NCBI RefSeq assembly: GCF_020731285.1
Contig: NZ_JAJFOW010000032.1
Span: forward strand, 1-64,000
Length of the DNA: 64,000 nucleotides
Origin: Cohnella baijiui
GTDB taxonomy: Bacteria; Bacillota; Bacilli; Paenibacillales; Paenibacillaceae
Direction of reading: 5' to 3'
Part shown: positions 11,102 to 21,351 of the stretch, in pieces
How positions within the stretch are numbered: the stretch's first letter is position 1
Layout of the letters: every line of letters begins with the position of its first letter
Translations under genes and position numbers: made by a program
Notes under the pieces: model-generated
What the model was told of the DNA's origin: nothing
Seen by the model: the letters and a program-made list of their open reading frames with translations, nothing else
Databases searched by the model: none

Positions 11102-12007
11102 ATGAAAAAGGTACGCAAAGCAATTATCCCAGCAGCGGGCTTAGGTACCCGTTTTCTGCCCGCAACCAAAGCAATGCCCAAAGAAATGCTTCCGATCGTC
11201 GACAAGCCCACCATTCAATACATCGTTGAGGAAGCGATCGAATCCGGCATCGAGGACATCATCATCGTCACGGGCAAAGGCAAACGCGCGATCGAGGACC
11301 ATTTCGACATCGCCTTCGAGTTGGAGCACAATCTTCTCGAAAAGGGCAAGCACGAGATTTTGAAGGAAGTGCGCAAGTCGTCTCATGTCGACATCCATTA
11401 TATCCGGCAAAAAGAAGCGAAAGGTCTCGGCCACGCCGTCTGGTGCGCGCGCAACTTCATCGGCAACGAGCCGTTCGCCGTACTGCTGGGAGACGATATC
11501 GTGCAGGCAAACGTCCCGTGCACCAGGCAGCTGATCGAGCAGTACGAAGCGGTCGGGCGCTCGGTGTTCGGCGTGCAGACCGTCCCCTACGACGAGACGA
11601 ACCGCTATGGAATCGTCGATCCGCTCGATTCCTTTGGCAGACTGTGTAAGGTGCATCGTCTGGTGGAAAAGCCCCCGATCGGACAAGCGCCGTCGAATCT
11701 TGCGATTATCGGAAGATATGTCTTAACGCCGGAAATCTTCGATTATTTGGACGAACAGACGGTGGGGGCCGGCGGAGAAATTCAACTGACCGACGCGATC
11801 CAAAAGCTGAACGAGTCCATGGGCGTGTATGCCTACAGCTTTGAGGGCGCCCGCTACGACGTCGGCGAAAAGCTTGGATTCATCCTGACGACGCTGGAGT
11901 TCGGTTTGCGGAATAGGGAGCTTAGCGCGCCCCTGATGCATGCGCTGGAGGAGCTCGTGCGCAAGCACCAACGACTGCTCGTTTCGACCCGGGGTGAGAC
12001 CGAATGA
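11102..12007 (+). CDS. galU: UTP-glucose-1-phosphate uridylyltransferase
   Basis: A 301-residue enzyme making UDP-glucose from UTP and glucose-1-phosphate. The N-terminal nucleotide-binding signature is [20 protein letters not shown], with [16 protein letters not shown] next. Family-typical length. UDP-glucose would feed the initiating transferase and the UDP-glucose dehydrogenase at 23820. GATGTGAGG precedes the ATG; its stop overlaps the next start in ATGA. First gene after the internal terminator. Confidence 0.95.
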   Translation: MKKVRKAIIPAAGLGTRFLPATKAMPKEMLPIVDKPTIQYIVEEAIESGIEDIIIVTGKGKRAIEDHFDIAFELEHNLLEKGKHEILKEVRKSSHVDIHYIRQKEAKGLGHAVWCARNFIGNEPFAVLLGDDIVQANVPCTRQLIEQYEAVGRSVFGVQTVPYDETNRYGIVDPLDSFGRLCKVHRLVEKPPIGQAPSNLAIIGRYVLTPEIFDYLDEQTVGAGGEIQLTDAIQKLNESMGVYAYSFEGARYDVGEKLGFILTTLEFGLRNRELSAPLMHALEELVRKHQRLLVSTRGETE

Positions 12008-12699
12008 GCGTAGACCTCAAGCGCAGCGGCAGCCAGCTCGAGAGTACGATCGGCCATCAGCTGGAGTTCGAATCCGGAGGCATTTCCGGATTCGCGATCG
12101 CCAAACGGACGGTCGATATCGCGGGTTCCCTGGCGGGACTCCTCCTGCTGTCGCCGCTGTTTCTCTTGATCGTCATTCTGATGAAGATCCAGGAGCCCAA
12201 AGGCGCGATCCTATTCAAGCAGGATCGGATCGGCAAGCATATGAAGATGTTCAAGATTCTGAAGTTCCGCTCGATGGTCACGAATGCGGAGGAGCGGCTG
12301 CGCTCGGATCCCCAGCTCTACCGCAAGTATATCCAGAACAACTACAAGCTGGAGCCGGACGAGGATCCCCGGATTACGAAGCTCGGCCGGTTTTTGCGGA
12401 AGTCCAGCCTCGACGAGTTGCCGCAGCTGATCAATGTGTTGCGAGGCCAGATGAGCCTGGTCGGCCCGAGACCGATCGTGCGCGACGAACTGCTCGAATA
12501 TGGCGACAAGATGATGGACTTCCTGTCGGTGAAGCCCGGCGTGACCGGCTACTGGCAAGTCAGCGGCCGGAGCAACGTCGGCTATCCCGAGCGGGTGGAT
12601 CTGGAGCTGTACTATGCCTACAACCAATCGTTCTGGCTGGACATCAAGATCATCTTCCTGACGTTCTGGCATGTGCTGCTGAAGAAGGGCGCTTATTAA
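12004..12699 (+). CDS. Initiating sugar-phosphate transferase (WcaJ/EpsL type)
   Basis: A 231-residue monotopic membrane enzyme that moves a sugar phosphate onto undecaprenyl phosphate to start each repeat unit. It is the catalytic half only. A hydrophobic helix at about residues 34-60 ([20 protein letters not shown]) is followed by the transferase core: [40 protein letters not shown] and [11 protein letters not shown]. Coupled to galU through ATGA. The exact sugar cannot be read from sequence. Confidence 0.92.
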   Translation: MSVDLKRSGSQLESTIGHQLEFESGGISGFAIAKRTVDIAGSLAGLLLLSPLFLLIVILMKIQEPKGAILFKQDRIGKHMKMFKILKFRSMVTNAEERLRSDPQLYRKYIQNNYKLEPDEDPRITKLGRFLRKSSLDELPQLINVLRGQMSLVGPRPIVRDELLEYGDKMMDFLSVKPGVTGYWQVSGRSNVGYPERVDLELYYAYNQSFWLDIKIIFLTFWHVLLKKGAY

Positions 12700-12722
12700 A
12701 ATTCAAGAGAGGCGGAAATAAC

Positions 12723-13670
12723 TTGGAAAAACAGGCACGGATATATGTAGCTGGACATAAGGGATTGGCTGGATCGGCGATTTTAAGAAAGCTCCGTGAA
12801 GAAGGGTACACCAATCTGGTTTTTAAGACGTCCTCGGAACTCGATTTGAGAGATTACAACGCCGTAAATACCTTTTTCCTGCAAAACCAAATCGAATATG
12901 TTTTCCTCGCCGCTGCAAAAGTGGGCGGTATTGCTGCAAACAACGAATATCCGGCCGATTTTATTCGGGATAATCTGTTAATCCAGACGAACGTGATTGA
13001 TGTGGCGTATAAGACGAATGTGAAAAAGCTTTTATTTCTTGGCTCTACATGTATCTATCCAAAGTTTGCGCCGCAGCCTGTCAAAGAAGAATATTTGCTT
13101 ACCGGCGAGCTTGAACCGACCAATCAACCCTATGCCATAGCAAAAATTGCAGGCATTAACATGTGCCAATCTTACAATCGTCAATATGGAACCAGATTCA
13201 TCACGGCGATGCCTACCAATATGTACGGTCCTAATGACAACTACGACTCGAACAATTCGCATGTGTTGCCTGCATTGATTCGTAAATTCCATGAAGCCAA
13301 AGAGCGCGGACTTCCCTTTGTAGAGGTATGGGGGACAGGGAATCCCAAACGAGAATTTTTGCATTCGGAAGATTTGGCGGATGCCTGCGTGTTCCTTATG
13401 CGGAATTATGAGGGCAGCGACATCGTCAACGTAGGAGTCGGAAATGATATTTCGATCAAAGAGCTGGCTGAGTTCATCCGCAACACGATCGGATACACGG
13501 GTGAAATTGTTTATAACACTTCTATTCCCGATGGGCATCCGCGTAAACTCGTGGATGTCACCAAGATCAATCAGTTAGGCTGGAAGGCTAAAATTACGCT
13601 CGAAGAGGGCATTATTTCTGCCTACACTGCTTTTAAAGATGAAATTATGAGCCAAACGATTCGAGCATAA
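12723..13670 (+). CDS. fcl: GDP-L-fucose synthase
   Basis: A 315-residue SDR enzyme that epimerises and reduces GDP-4-keto-6-deoxymannose to GDP-L-fucose. Motifs: [12 protein letters not shown] (NADP-binding loop), [10 protein letters not shown] (catalytic Ser), Tyr-x3-Lys in [10 protein letters not shown] and PTNMYGPND. The start is TTG at 12723, supported by an upstream GAGAGGCGG; the open frame runs further upstream but overlaps the previous gene. With gmd next door it makes GDP-fucose from the GDP-mannose produced by the gene at 21348. From about here to 23.8 kb the DNA is clearly more AT-rich. Confidence 0.93.
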   Translation: MEKQARIYVAGHKGLAGSAILRKLREEGYTNLVFKTSSELDLRDYNAVNTFFLQNQIEYVFLAAAKVGGIAANNEYPADFIRDNLLIQTNVIDVAYKTNVKKLLFLGSTCIYPKFAPQPVKEEYLLTGELEPTNQPYAIAKIAGINMCQSYNRQYGTRFITAMPTNMYGPNDNYDSNNSHVLPALIRKFHEAKERGLPFVEVWGTGNPKREFLHSEDLADACVFLMRNYEGSDIVNVGVGNDISIKELAEFIRNTIGYTGEIVYNTSIPDGHPRKLVDVTKINQLGWKAKITLEEGIISAYTAFKDEIMSQTIRA

Positions 13671-13673
13671 TAA

Positions 13674-14684
<1,011 letters not shown>

Positions 14685-14697
14685 CCTACTATATATA

Positions 14698-14736
14698 AAG
14701 AAAACAGTACTGGGCGGCCAGTACTGTTTTCTTTTC
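14698..14736 (+). terminator. Intra-operon terminator after gmd
   Basis: A 16-bp perfect stem (14698-14713 with 14718-14733) with loop GCGG and a T-rich tail. It splits the polysaccharide operon in two. Downstream genes have no obvious promoter of their own, which fits processive antitermination. Confidence 0.88.
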
Positions 14737-14785
14737 AAACTAAAACTTTCAACGGAGCGTTGCTGTACTGAAAGGTGGCATTCAA

Positions 14786-15346
14786 ATGTTTCGATACCTA
14801 ACAAAAGATATCGAAAGATTAATCCAAAAAAGAGTTACTTTTTTTCGAGCATTAAAGCTATTGTTATTGGATGTATCGGTCCAATGTGTTGCCTTGTTAA
14901 GGATACAAACTTTCTTCACGAGACATAATCTGTATTTTTTAGCTAAAATCACACGGAATCTCAATCAATATTTGACAGGTGCCGAATTTGGAATCGGTGT
15001 TCAAATAGGAGCTGGACTCATTATTAGACATCCCAATGGGATCGTTGTAGGCCATGGTGCAGTCATTGGAGATAATTGTACCCTTCTGCATCAAGTAACG
15101 CTGGGCGAAAAGTATGGGGATCAACAACCAAGTACAGGGAAAACAAAATATCCTATCGTTGGAAACCATGTAACCATTGGAGCTGGCGCCAAAATTCTAG
15201 GTGCCGTACATATTGGAGATTATGCAAAGATCGGGGCCAATGCGGTAGTTATTCAAGATGTAAATAGTCACTCTGTTGCCGTTGGTGTTCCTGCCAAAGT
15301 TATTCCAAATAAGAAAAAAGAATATGAACTTCAGGTGCTATCATGA
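14786..15346 (+). CDS. Serine acetyltransferase-like hexapeptide acyltransferase
   Basis: A 186-residue left-handed beta-helix acetyltransferase. The N-terminal third is helical and hydrophobic; hexapeptide repeats occupy about residues 70-175 (IGAGLIIRHPNGIVVGHGAVIGDNC, VGNHVTIGAGAKILG, KIGANAVVIQD). It resembles CysE but in a capsule operon more likely O-acetylates a sugar. Its stop overlaps the flippase start by 4 bases. Confidence 0.82.
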   Translation: MFRYLTKDIERLIQKRVTFFRALKLLLLDVSVQCVALLRIQTFFTRHNLYFLAKITRNLNQYLTGAEFGIGVQIGAGLIIRHPNGIVVGHGAVIGDNCTLLHQVTLGEKYGDQQPSTGKTKYPIVGNHVTIGAGAKILGAVHIGDYAKIGANAVVIQDVNSHSVAVGVPAKVIPNKKKEYELQVLS

Positions 15347-16710
15347 TCGCTAAATTAAAAAAACGACTGTCCCTCGTCAAAAAGAACAGAGATCTTAATA
15401 ATGTGGGCTATAGTTTATTGTCGTATCTGATTACACCATTCGTGCTGTTTTTCTCCACACCCATACTGCTTAAACATCTTGGAGCTGAAAATTACGGATT
15501 CTGGGTGTTAATCAATTCCATCATTGTAGTGATGACTGTTTCTAATTTCGGATTAGGGAATGCAATGATCAAACTTGGAGCAGAATTTTACTCCGACACA
15601 CGGGAAAGTCAAGTTGCTTTTAATCGGTTATTTAAAGTCACGCTCACCATCACCTTTTGGATTTCAATTGTTGTTTTAGGCCTTTCGGTCGGATTAGGTC
15701 CTTTATTTCTTGGATTATTTCTAGACGAGTCCAAAGAATCGCATCTTTTCAGCATGTCAATCGTAATCGGGGCGATTGTCGCTTTTCGAATTCTCAATAG
15801 TGTAATTGCCGGTTCTTATATGGCCAAACAGAGGTATGACCTGAATAGCAAAGTTAACATTATAGTAAATTTATTATCTTCCATTGTTTTCACAATTATC
15901 GCCGTAACCTTTTCCGATCTGTCTTATATGATGTATGCTTTGTTGCTGTCTTCTGTCATCTTAATGTTGATCAATGGATTGCTCGCAAAAAAAATTTCAT
16001 CCTACTTAGAGTATAAAATGCTTTTTGATAAAGAGATTGTTAAAAGAGTCGTTCATTACGGAGTTTATTCAGGCTCCCAAACCATTATTAGCACTCTTTA
16101 CACGCAGGCGGATAAATTCGTCGTAGGCGGATTGCTAGGCCCTTCGGTATTAGGATATTACACGATTTGCATGCAAATCGTGTCAAAGATACATGAAATA
16201 CCTGCAGCTGCGGGAAGTTATTTGTTTGCTAAATTCAGCATGTTGAATGAAACGAAAAATTATACCGCCATTCGGAAAGTATATTATCGAAGCTTGCTGA
16301 TTTGTTGTGCATTTATCGTAATCGCAAGTACCGTAACCATTGTGTTCGCAAAAGAGATCTTGACGCTTTGGATCAGTCCTGTCTTTGCAGCGCAGCATTA
16401 TGAGTTCATGCAGTACTTGATAGTAGGAGTGTTACTGGGTGCATTCGGAGTGATTCCCTATTATTACCTAAATGGAACGGGGTTCGTGAGAGCAAACACC
16501 GTGATTAATTTCCTTATTTCTTTCTGTACATTGGGGACGATGGCAATAGCGATTCCTCTGATCGGGCTTACGGGGGTAGCAATTGGGAAAATGGCAGGTT
16601 TTCCAATGGTGCTTTTCTCTTGCTATTTTATTGAGAGGCACATGAGGTGTGAAAAAAGCTTGTTATCCAGCCAAGATTTGCATCCTCGAACATTACCTAA
16701 TAGGGGTTAA
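15343..16710 (+). CDS. Wzx-type oligosaccharide flippase
   Basis: A 455-residue polytopic membrane protein of the MOP/polysaccharide transporter family, with about 12 predicted hydrophobic helices. It should flip the undecaprenyl-linked repeat unit across the membrane. It lies between an acetyltransferase and the polymerase and is coupled to the former. AT-rich codon use matches the genes around it. Confidence 0.9.
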   Translation: MIAKLKKRLSLVKKNRDLNNVGYSLLSYLITPFVLFFSTPILLKHLGAENYGFWVLINSIIVVMTVSNFGLGNAMIKLGAEFYSDTRESQVAFNRLFKVTLTITFWISIVVLGLSVGLGPLFLGLFLDESKESHLFSMSIVIGAIVAFRILNSVIAGSYMAKQRYDLNSKVNIIVNLLSSIVFTIIAVTFSDLSYMMYALLLSSVILMLINGLLAKKISSYLEYKMLFDKEIVKRVVHYGVYSGSQTIISTLYTQADKFVVGGLLGPSVLGYYTICMQIVSKIHEIPAAAGSYLFAKFSMLNETKNYTAIRKVYYRSLLICCAFIVIASTVTIVFAKEILTLWISPVFAAQHYEFMQYLIVGVLLGAFGVIPYYYLNGTGFVRANTVINFLISFCTLGTMAIAIPLIGLTGVAIGKMAGFPMVLFSCYFIERHMRCEKSLLSSQDLHPRTLPNRG

Positions 16711-16715
16711 GTATC

Positions 16716-18032
16716 ATGCTGATAAGGTTGATTATTTGCTTAGTGATCATGGGGATTACCATTTGGAGGTCAGAGGCAGGCCTTGCGGCCTCCATTCAAG
16801 CATTCCTAATTAAATCCGCCTTTGAGCCGCCGGATTACTCGTATGGCCCCAAAGAAGTCGTCCAGGATAACGATTTAATTAGCGTAATCATTCCTCTCAT
16901 CGTCTTTGCCATTATTTTATTCAAAAAGCTGCGAAAGAACGAAACCTATTCGTTTAAGTTTATTGATCTGGCATTCATTGCCATGGGCGGAATATTGCTA
17001 ATTGGCTCACTCTACTCCCCGTTGCAAGGTAAAGCGCTGATGGTAACGGCGAAATATTATTCTCTTGGGATTAGCTTTTATTTTATTGCGCGTCTTTATT
17101 TGTCCAAACATCCCCATTATCAGATCGCTCTTCGCAATTTTTTGAATATGACTTGGCTTATAGCATTAGTGTTAGGTCTATTCGCATTTATTCAATCCTG
17201 GGGTATGGAATATGCACGGTTGAAACTCGGAGCCGCCGTTCCTATCCCATTTAGTTTATTGCTCGCAATCGGGGTACTCATCAATTTCAGCTGGTTTCTG
17301 TTCCATAAATCGTCATTTTGGCTCAGGGTGCTGCAGATTATAAGTTTTGGAACCTTGTTGTTCATCTTTATCGATACCAATACGCGGGGTACGATCATTG
17401 CCTTAGGGATCTCCATCATTTTCCTGTCTGCCATTTACATGATCAACCATAAACAATGGGGGAAGGTGATGCTCTTTATTCCTTTGCTGGTGCTTGGCGT
17501 ATTGATTATCAATTATATAAATCCCGACTTAACGAAACGAGTTACTTCAAATCTTGAGTTAATAACCAGCCACGACCAGGGGGAGTCCATCAATAACCGG
17601 CAGTCAGCTTACTCGGATGCCTGGAAATTGTTTAATGATAATCCTTACCTTGGCGTTGGTACAGGGGATTTCGAAGAGCATTCCCAATTGGCCTATCCAC
17701 ATAACGTTTTCCTAGAAATCATGGCCGAAAACGGCATTGTAGGAATGATCTGCTTGGTTGCATTGTACATCGCCACTATAGCGTATATATTAAAAATCTG
17801 TGCATATCGTTCGCCCATCACGTACGTCATCGCCGCCGTTGTACTTCTTAATCTCATCGAGATGCAGTTTAGCTTTACGCTATGGATGCATAAGTCTTTT
17901 TATCTGTTCTGCGGCGTATTAGTTTCTTCTTATTACCAAGTGCAAAGAGTAGCAAGAAGTGAAAAAAAATCTGTGGCTCCTATGCGCTCCAGTTCAAGAT
18001 TCATATCGACTTCACCTGTGAAAATGAGGTAA
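16716..18032 (+). CDS. Wzy-type polymerase / O-antigen ligase family
   Basis: A 438-residue polytopic membrane protein. The long extracytoplasmic loop with NRQSAYSDAWKLFNDNPYLG, GVGTGDFEEH and YPHNVFLEIMAENGIVG is the hallmark of the O-antigen ligase/polymerase family. DTNTRGTIIALG lies in the middle. With the flippase it makes this a Wzx/Wzy-dependent polymer. Five bases separate it from the flippase gene. Confidence 0.9.
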   Translation: MLIRLIICLVIMGITIWRSEAGLAASIQAFLIKSAFEPPDYSYGPKEVVQDNDLISVIIPLIVFAIILFKKLRKNETYSFKFIDLAFIAMGGILLIGSLYSPLQGKALMVTAKYYSLGISFYFIARLYLSKHPHYQIALRNFLNMTWLIALVLGLFAFIQSWGMEYARLKLGAAVPIPFSLLLAIGVLINFSWFLFHKSSFWLRVLQIISFGTLLFIFIDTNTRGTIIALGISIIFLSAIYMINHKQWGKVMLFIPLLVLGVLIINYINPDLTKRVTSNLELITSHDQGESINNRQSAYSDAWKLFNDNPYLGVGTGDFEEHSQLAYPHNVFLEIMAENGIVGMICLVALYIATIAYILKICAYRSPITYVIAAVVLLNLIEMQFSFTLWMHKSFYLFCGVLVSSYYQVQRVARSEKKSVAPMRSSSRFISTSPVKMR

Positions 18033-18036
18033 TGGG

Positions 18037-19083
18037 ATGAGAAAAAAGACGGTCTACTTGATGGATAGCACGCTGAAAGGGCACCATCGCGTTTATTTAG
18101 AAGCACTTAAGACCATCAGTGACGTACAGGATATTTCCAAGGAGTTTGAAGTAACCTCGAGTACAAAGCATATCGTCTCCTATATTCAAGACCGTCGAAA
18201 AATCGTAAACTACGCGTTTAAACAATCGAATCAAGACGACATCTTACACTTGCTTTATCTCGATAATTTATATATGGCAAGTCCCTTCATGTCATTTCCT
18301 AAAGGGGCTAAAGTCATCGGCACCCTTCATCATTTCCCCAATAGTAAAGCCAAGGAACGTTTGCTCAAGAGCTTCAGCAAGAAGTTGGATATGATCGTTG
18401 TCCATTCGGACTTTATTGCCAAGCAGTTACAGTCCATAGGAATTCATCATTTTATCGTCATTGATTATCCGGTGTTCCACTCTGTTCCCGAACCAAAAAG
18501 TCGGGAACAATTGCGCCGAGAGGCAGGAATTGAGGAACACAAAATCGTTATTTCGGCTTTGGGAGGGACTCGATTCGATAAAGGACTCGATATTTTGCTT
18601 GAAGCAATAACGCATTTGAGCGAATCGGAAAAGGATCAACTGCTGATAAATATTGCTGGTAAGGAAGAAACGTATAAGAAAGATTTTATATTAGGCAAGC
18701 TGCAGGCGGCTGGGATTAAAGACGCAAGAGTACAGCTGAGGCTGCTATCCGACGAAGAGTTTGAAAACCATGTGCAGCTGACCGACGCGATCGTCGTTCC
18801 CTACCGGAAAGTATTTACGGGCAATAGCGGTCCGATGACAGAGGGGATTTATCGGCAGAAAGCCATCATCGGAACCAATCATGGGAACTTGGGTTATTTA
18901 ATCAAGCAGTTTAAGCTCGGCTATACCTTCGAAGCGGAGGATGCTTACTCTCTTGCGCAAGCTGTTCGACAATATTTAACGGATGGTTGGTCCAGTAACG
19001 AGATGAGCCGTATCTACCAAGAGCGTTTAAGAATCACTCATTTTGTGAATCGTCATTCGCAGTTGTATCAACAATGGAGGTGA
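18037..19083 (+). CDS. Glycosyltransferase, GT4-like
   Basis: A 348-residue GT-B glycosyltransferase. The N-terminal half has GTLHHFPNSKAKERLL; the C-terminal nucleotide-sugar domain has ALGGTRFDKGLDILLEAI and GPMTEGIYRQKAIIGTNHG. Donor and acceptor cannot be assigned. It starts 4 bases after the polymerase gene. Confidence 0.82.
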   Translation: MRKKTVYLMDSTLKGHHRVYLEALKTISDVQDISKEFEVTSSTKHIVSYIQDRRKIVNYAFKQSNQDDILHLLYLDNLYMASPFMSFPKGAKVIGTLHHFPNSKAKERLLKSFSKKLDMIVVHSDFIAKQLQSIGIHHFIVIDYPVFHSVPEPKSREQLRREAGIEEHKIVISALGGTRFDKGLDILLEAITHLSESEKDQLLINIAGKEETYKKDFILGKLQAAGIKDARVQLRLLSDEEFENHVQLTDAIVVPYRKVFTGNSGPMTEGIYRQKAIIGTNHGNLGYLIKQFKLGYTFEAEDAYSLAQAVRQYLTDGWSSNEMSRIYQERLRITHFVNRHSQLYQQWR

Positions 19084-19088
19084 GTACC

Positions 19089-20039
19089 TTGGGACAAAAT
19101 CATGCCGTCATTTTTTTCATTTACAATCGACCGGATCACACGGCCAAAGTACTTGAAGGTTTAAAAAAGAATCGAATTACGAAAATGTACGTTTTCTCCG
19201 ACGGACCTCGGGCGGAGAAGGATGTTCCTCTTGTTGAAGAGACAAGAAATCTGATTAGAAATATTGATTGGTGTGAAGTGGAGGCCGAGTATAGCCCGAG
19301 CAACAAGGGGTTGGCTAACTCGGTCATCTATGGGGTAACCAAAGTCTTCCAAAAAGGGTATGAGTCCGTTATTGTTTTAGAGGACGACTGCGTACCCAGC
19401 GACAATTATATTCATTTTATGAAAAGCACGCTTGATTATTATAAGAATGTCCCTCATGTGATGCACGTATCGGGATTTGGACTACCGATTAAGCGTTACA
19501 CAAAAGCAGACGTTTATTTCACTCCATTCCCTTGTTCCTGGGGGTGGGGAACATGGGCAAATGATTGGTTAAGCTGCAATTTCGATGACATCGATAATTA
19601 TGAACGGCTTCTCACAAAGAAGGATGAGCTTTATGACTTCAACTATTGCGGAGAAGGAATGTCCTCCATGCTGCAGATGCAGTTGGATAAAAGGGTGAAT
19701 TCGTGGTTGATCAGATGGTATTACCATATCTATAACCGAAATGGCAGATGTGTTTGGAGTTACGAATCTATGATCGATAATAAAGGATTCGACGGAACGG
19801 GCGCGCATAAAATGAAATTCGATCGATTCAATCAGAGAAACAAGCAGCAAGTTACTGGTAAACAAAACTTCCAAATGGAAAACGATTTGAACTATCACCC
19901 GGCATTGATTCGGGAATTTAGAAGATACTTCATCGGAAAAAGTTTTAAGGAAAGACTGAAGACCGTCATCTATCTGACGACGGGAGTGATCCTTGAACCA
20001 AAACGGACTTATAAGTTCCAAAGCGGGTTGAAAGCCTAG
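19089..20039 (+). CDS. Glycosyltransferase, GT-A fold (GWGTW type)
   Basis: A 316-residue protein with a GT-A fold. FFIYNRPDHTAKVLEGL is the N-terminal nucleotide-binding strand, VLEDDCVPSDNYIHFM holds the metal-binding acidic cluster, and CSWGWGTWANDW is typical of this group. TTG at 19089 is chosen as start because GGAGGTGA at 19077-19084 sits just upstream; an ATG at 19074 would place that sequence inside the gene. It abuts the previous gene. Confidence 0.8.
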   Translation: MGQNHAVIFFIYNRPDHTAKVLEGLKKNRITKMYVFSDGPRAEKDVPLVEETRNLIRNIDWCEVEAEYSPSNKGLANSVIYGVTKVFQKGYESVIVLEDDCVPSDNYIHFMKSTLDYYKNVPHVMHVSGFGLPIKRYTKADVYFTPFPCSWGWGTWANDWLSCNFDDIDNYERLLTKKDELYDFNYCGEGMSSMLQMQLDKRVNSWLIRWYYHIYNRNGRCVWSYESMIDNKGFDGTGAHKMKFDRFNQRNKQQVTGKQNFQMENDLNYHPALIREFRRYFIGKSFKERLKTVIYLTTGVILEPKRTYKFQSGLKA

Positions 20040-20064
20040 TCTTTGAAGAAAGCGGGTAAGGGTG

Positions 20065-21351
20065 ATGAAGAAGCCTCATATTGTATTCGTTCTCAATTAT
20101 TTTTACCCTGATCTTGCCTCCATCGCTCAGTTGCTGACGGAGTTGGTCACGCATCTGAAGGATGATTTTAGATTAACGGTAATAACCGCTCAACCGGGCT
20201 ATGCCGGCGAAGAGGTCATGGAAACGAAGCGAGTCGCTTACGATCAAATGGATCAAATCCGTATTATTCGGATTAAGCTGCCAAAAGTGAATAAACGCAA
20301 TAAATTCAGTAGGTTGAAGTACATTTCAACCTACTTTTTTTATGCCAACTTTTTGTTGTTAAGGCAAAAGGACGTAGATCTCATTTATACGACTTCCCAG
20401 CCTCCCATTTTAGGGGGGCTCATCGGAACCATCGGCAAGATATTTAAACGATGCATGCATGTTTACAATATTCAGGATTTTAATCCTGAACAAGCCGAAG
20501 CCACTGGTTTTATGAAAAGTAGATTGGTCTTCCGGATTGCGAAATGGATTGACAACCTGAATTGCCGATTTGCCGACCATATCGTCACGATTGGTCAGGA
20601 AATGCAAGAAACGTTAAAGAAACGATTTTCAAATCGCACCGTTCCGGAAAGCTCCGTCATCTTTAATTGGGCCAATGAGGAAGATATCGTTCCGCTACCG
20701 AAGGAATATCCCCAAGTCGAAGCCTTCAAAAAACAATACGGGCTGCTCGATAAGTTTATAGTCATGTATTCGGGCAACATCGGTTTGTACTATGACCTGG
20801 AGAATTTAATAAAGATCGCGTACGAATTTAGAGACGTTCCGGATTTGGCTTTTGTATTTATCGGAGAGGGCGCGGTAAAACAAACATTGGTCGATTATGC
20901 GAATGAACATCACCTTCAAAACGTTTATTTTGTACCGTACCAGCTGGTTGAAAACTTAAAGTATTCTCTAAATGCAGCTGATATCCACTTGGTAGTGAAT
21001 CAAAAAGGAATAAAAGGCGTTTCGGTGCCAAGCAAGATTTATGGAGTGATGGCAGCGGGCAAACCTGTTCTCGGCGTATTGGAGAAAGGTAGCGAAGCGC
21101 ATCGTTTGATCCAAGAAAGCGGCTGCGGTAACGTCGTGGAACCCCAACAATACGCCGAGATTATCGCATGCATTAAGGAAATGTATGCAATGAACAGAGA
21201 CGATCTCGTAACTCGAGGCCTTAAAGGCAGACAGTATTTGGATCAGCACCTTCGAAAAGATATTGCGCTCGATCAGTACTTGGCTCTGTTGAAAACATTC
21301 CGATATCGCTCTCAGTACGGCCAGGAACAACGAATGGAGGTTGCGAAGTGA
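20065..21351 (+). CDS. Glycosyltransferase, GT4 (WbuB-like)
   Basis: A 428-residue GT-B enzyme. FVLNYFYPDLASIAQLLTEL begins the acceptor domain; NIQDFNPEQAEATGFM and MYSGNIGLYYDLENLI resemble WbuB-type transferases. The C-terminal EX7E-like region is VPSKIYGVMAAGKPVLG. GTG 20062 and ATG 20065 are adjacent possible starts after AAGGG. Its stop overlaps the next start by 4 bases. WbuB-type enzymes often transfer fucose-like sugars, which would fit GDP-fucose supply, but this is inference. Confidence 0.85.
   Translation: MKKPHIVFVLNYFYPDLASIAQLLTELVTHLKDDFRLTVITAQPGYAGEEVMETKRVAYDQMDQIRIIRIKLPKVNKRNKFSRLKYISTYFFYANFLLLRQKDVDLIYTTSQPPILGGLIGTIGKIFKRCMHVYNIQDFNPEQAEATGFMKSRLVFRIAKWIDNLNCRFADHIVTIGQEMQETLKKRFSNRTVPESSVIFNWANEEDIVPLPKEYPQVEAFKKQYGLLDKFIVMYSGNIGLYYDLENLIKIAYEFRDVPDLAFVFIGEGAVKQTLVDYANEHHLQNVYFVPYQLVENLKYSLNAADIHLVVNQKGIKGVSVPSKIYGVMAAGKPVLGVLEKGSEAHRLIQESGCGNVVEPQQYAEIIACIKEMYAMNRDDLVTRGLKGRQYLDQHLRKDIALDQYLALLKTFRYRSQYGQEQRMEVAK

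Noticed and set aside
11940-12722. Upstream extension of the GDP-fucose synthase frame
   Set aside because: The extra 261 codons overlap the initiating transferase gene in another frame and have shadow-like composition; the TTG at 12723 has a ribosome binding site.
16705-16730. GTATCATGCTGATAAGG near the flippase/polymerase junction as another operator
   Set aside because: Half-sites are in the wrong order and orientation (GTATC before GATA), with no promoter nearby.
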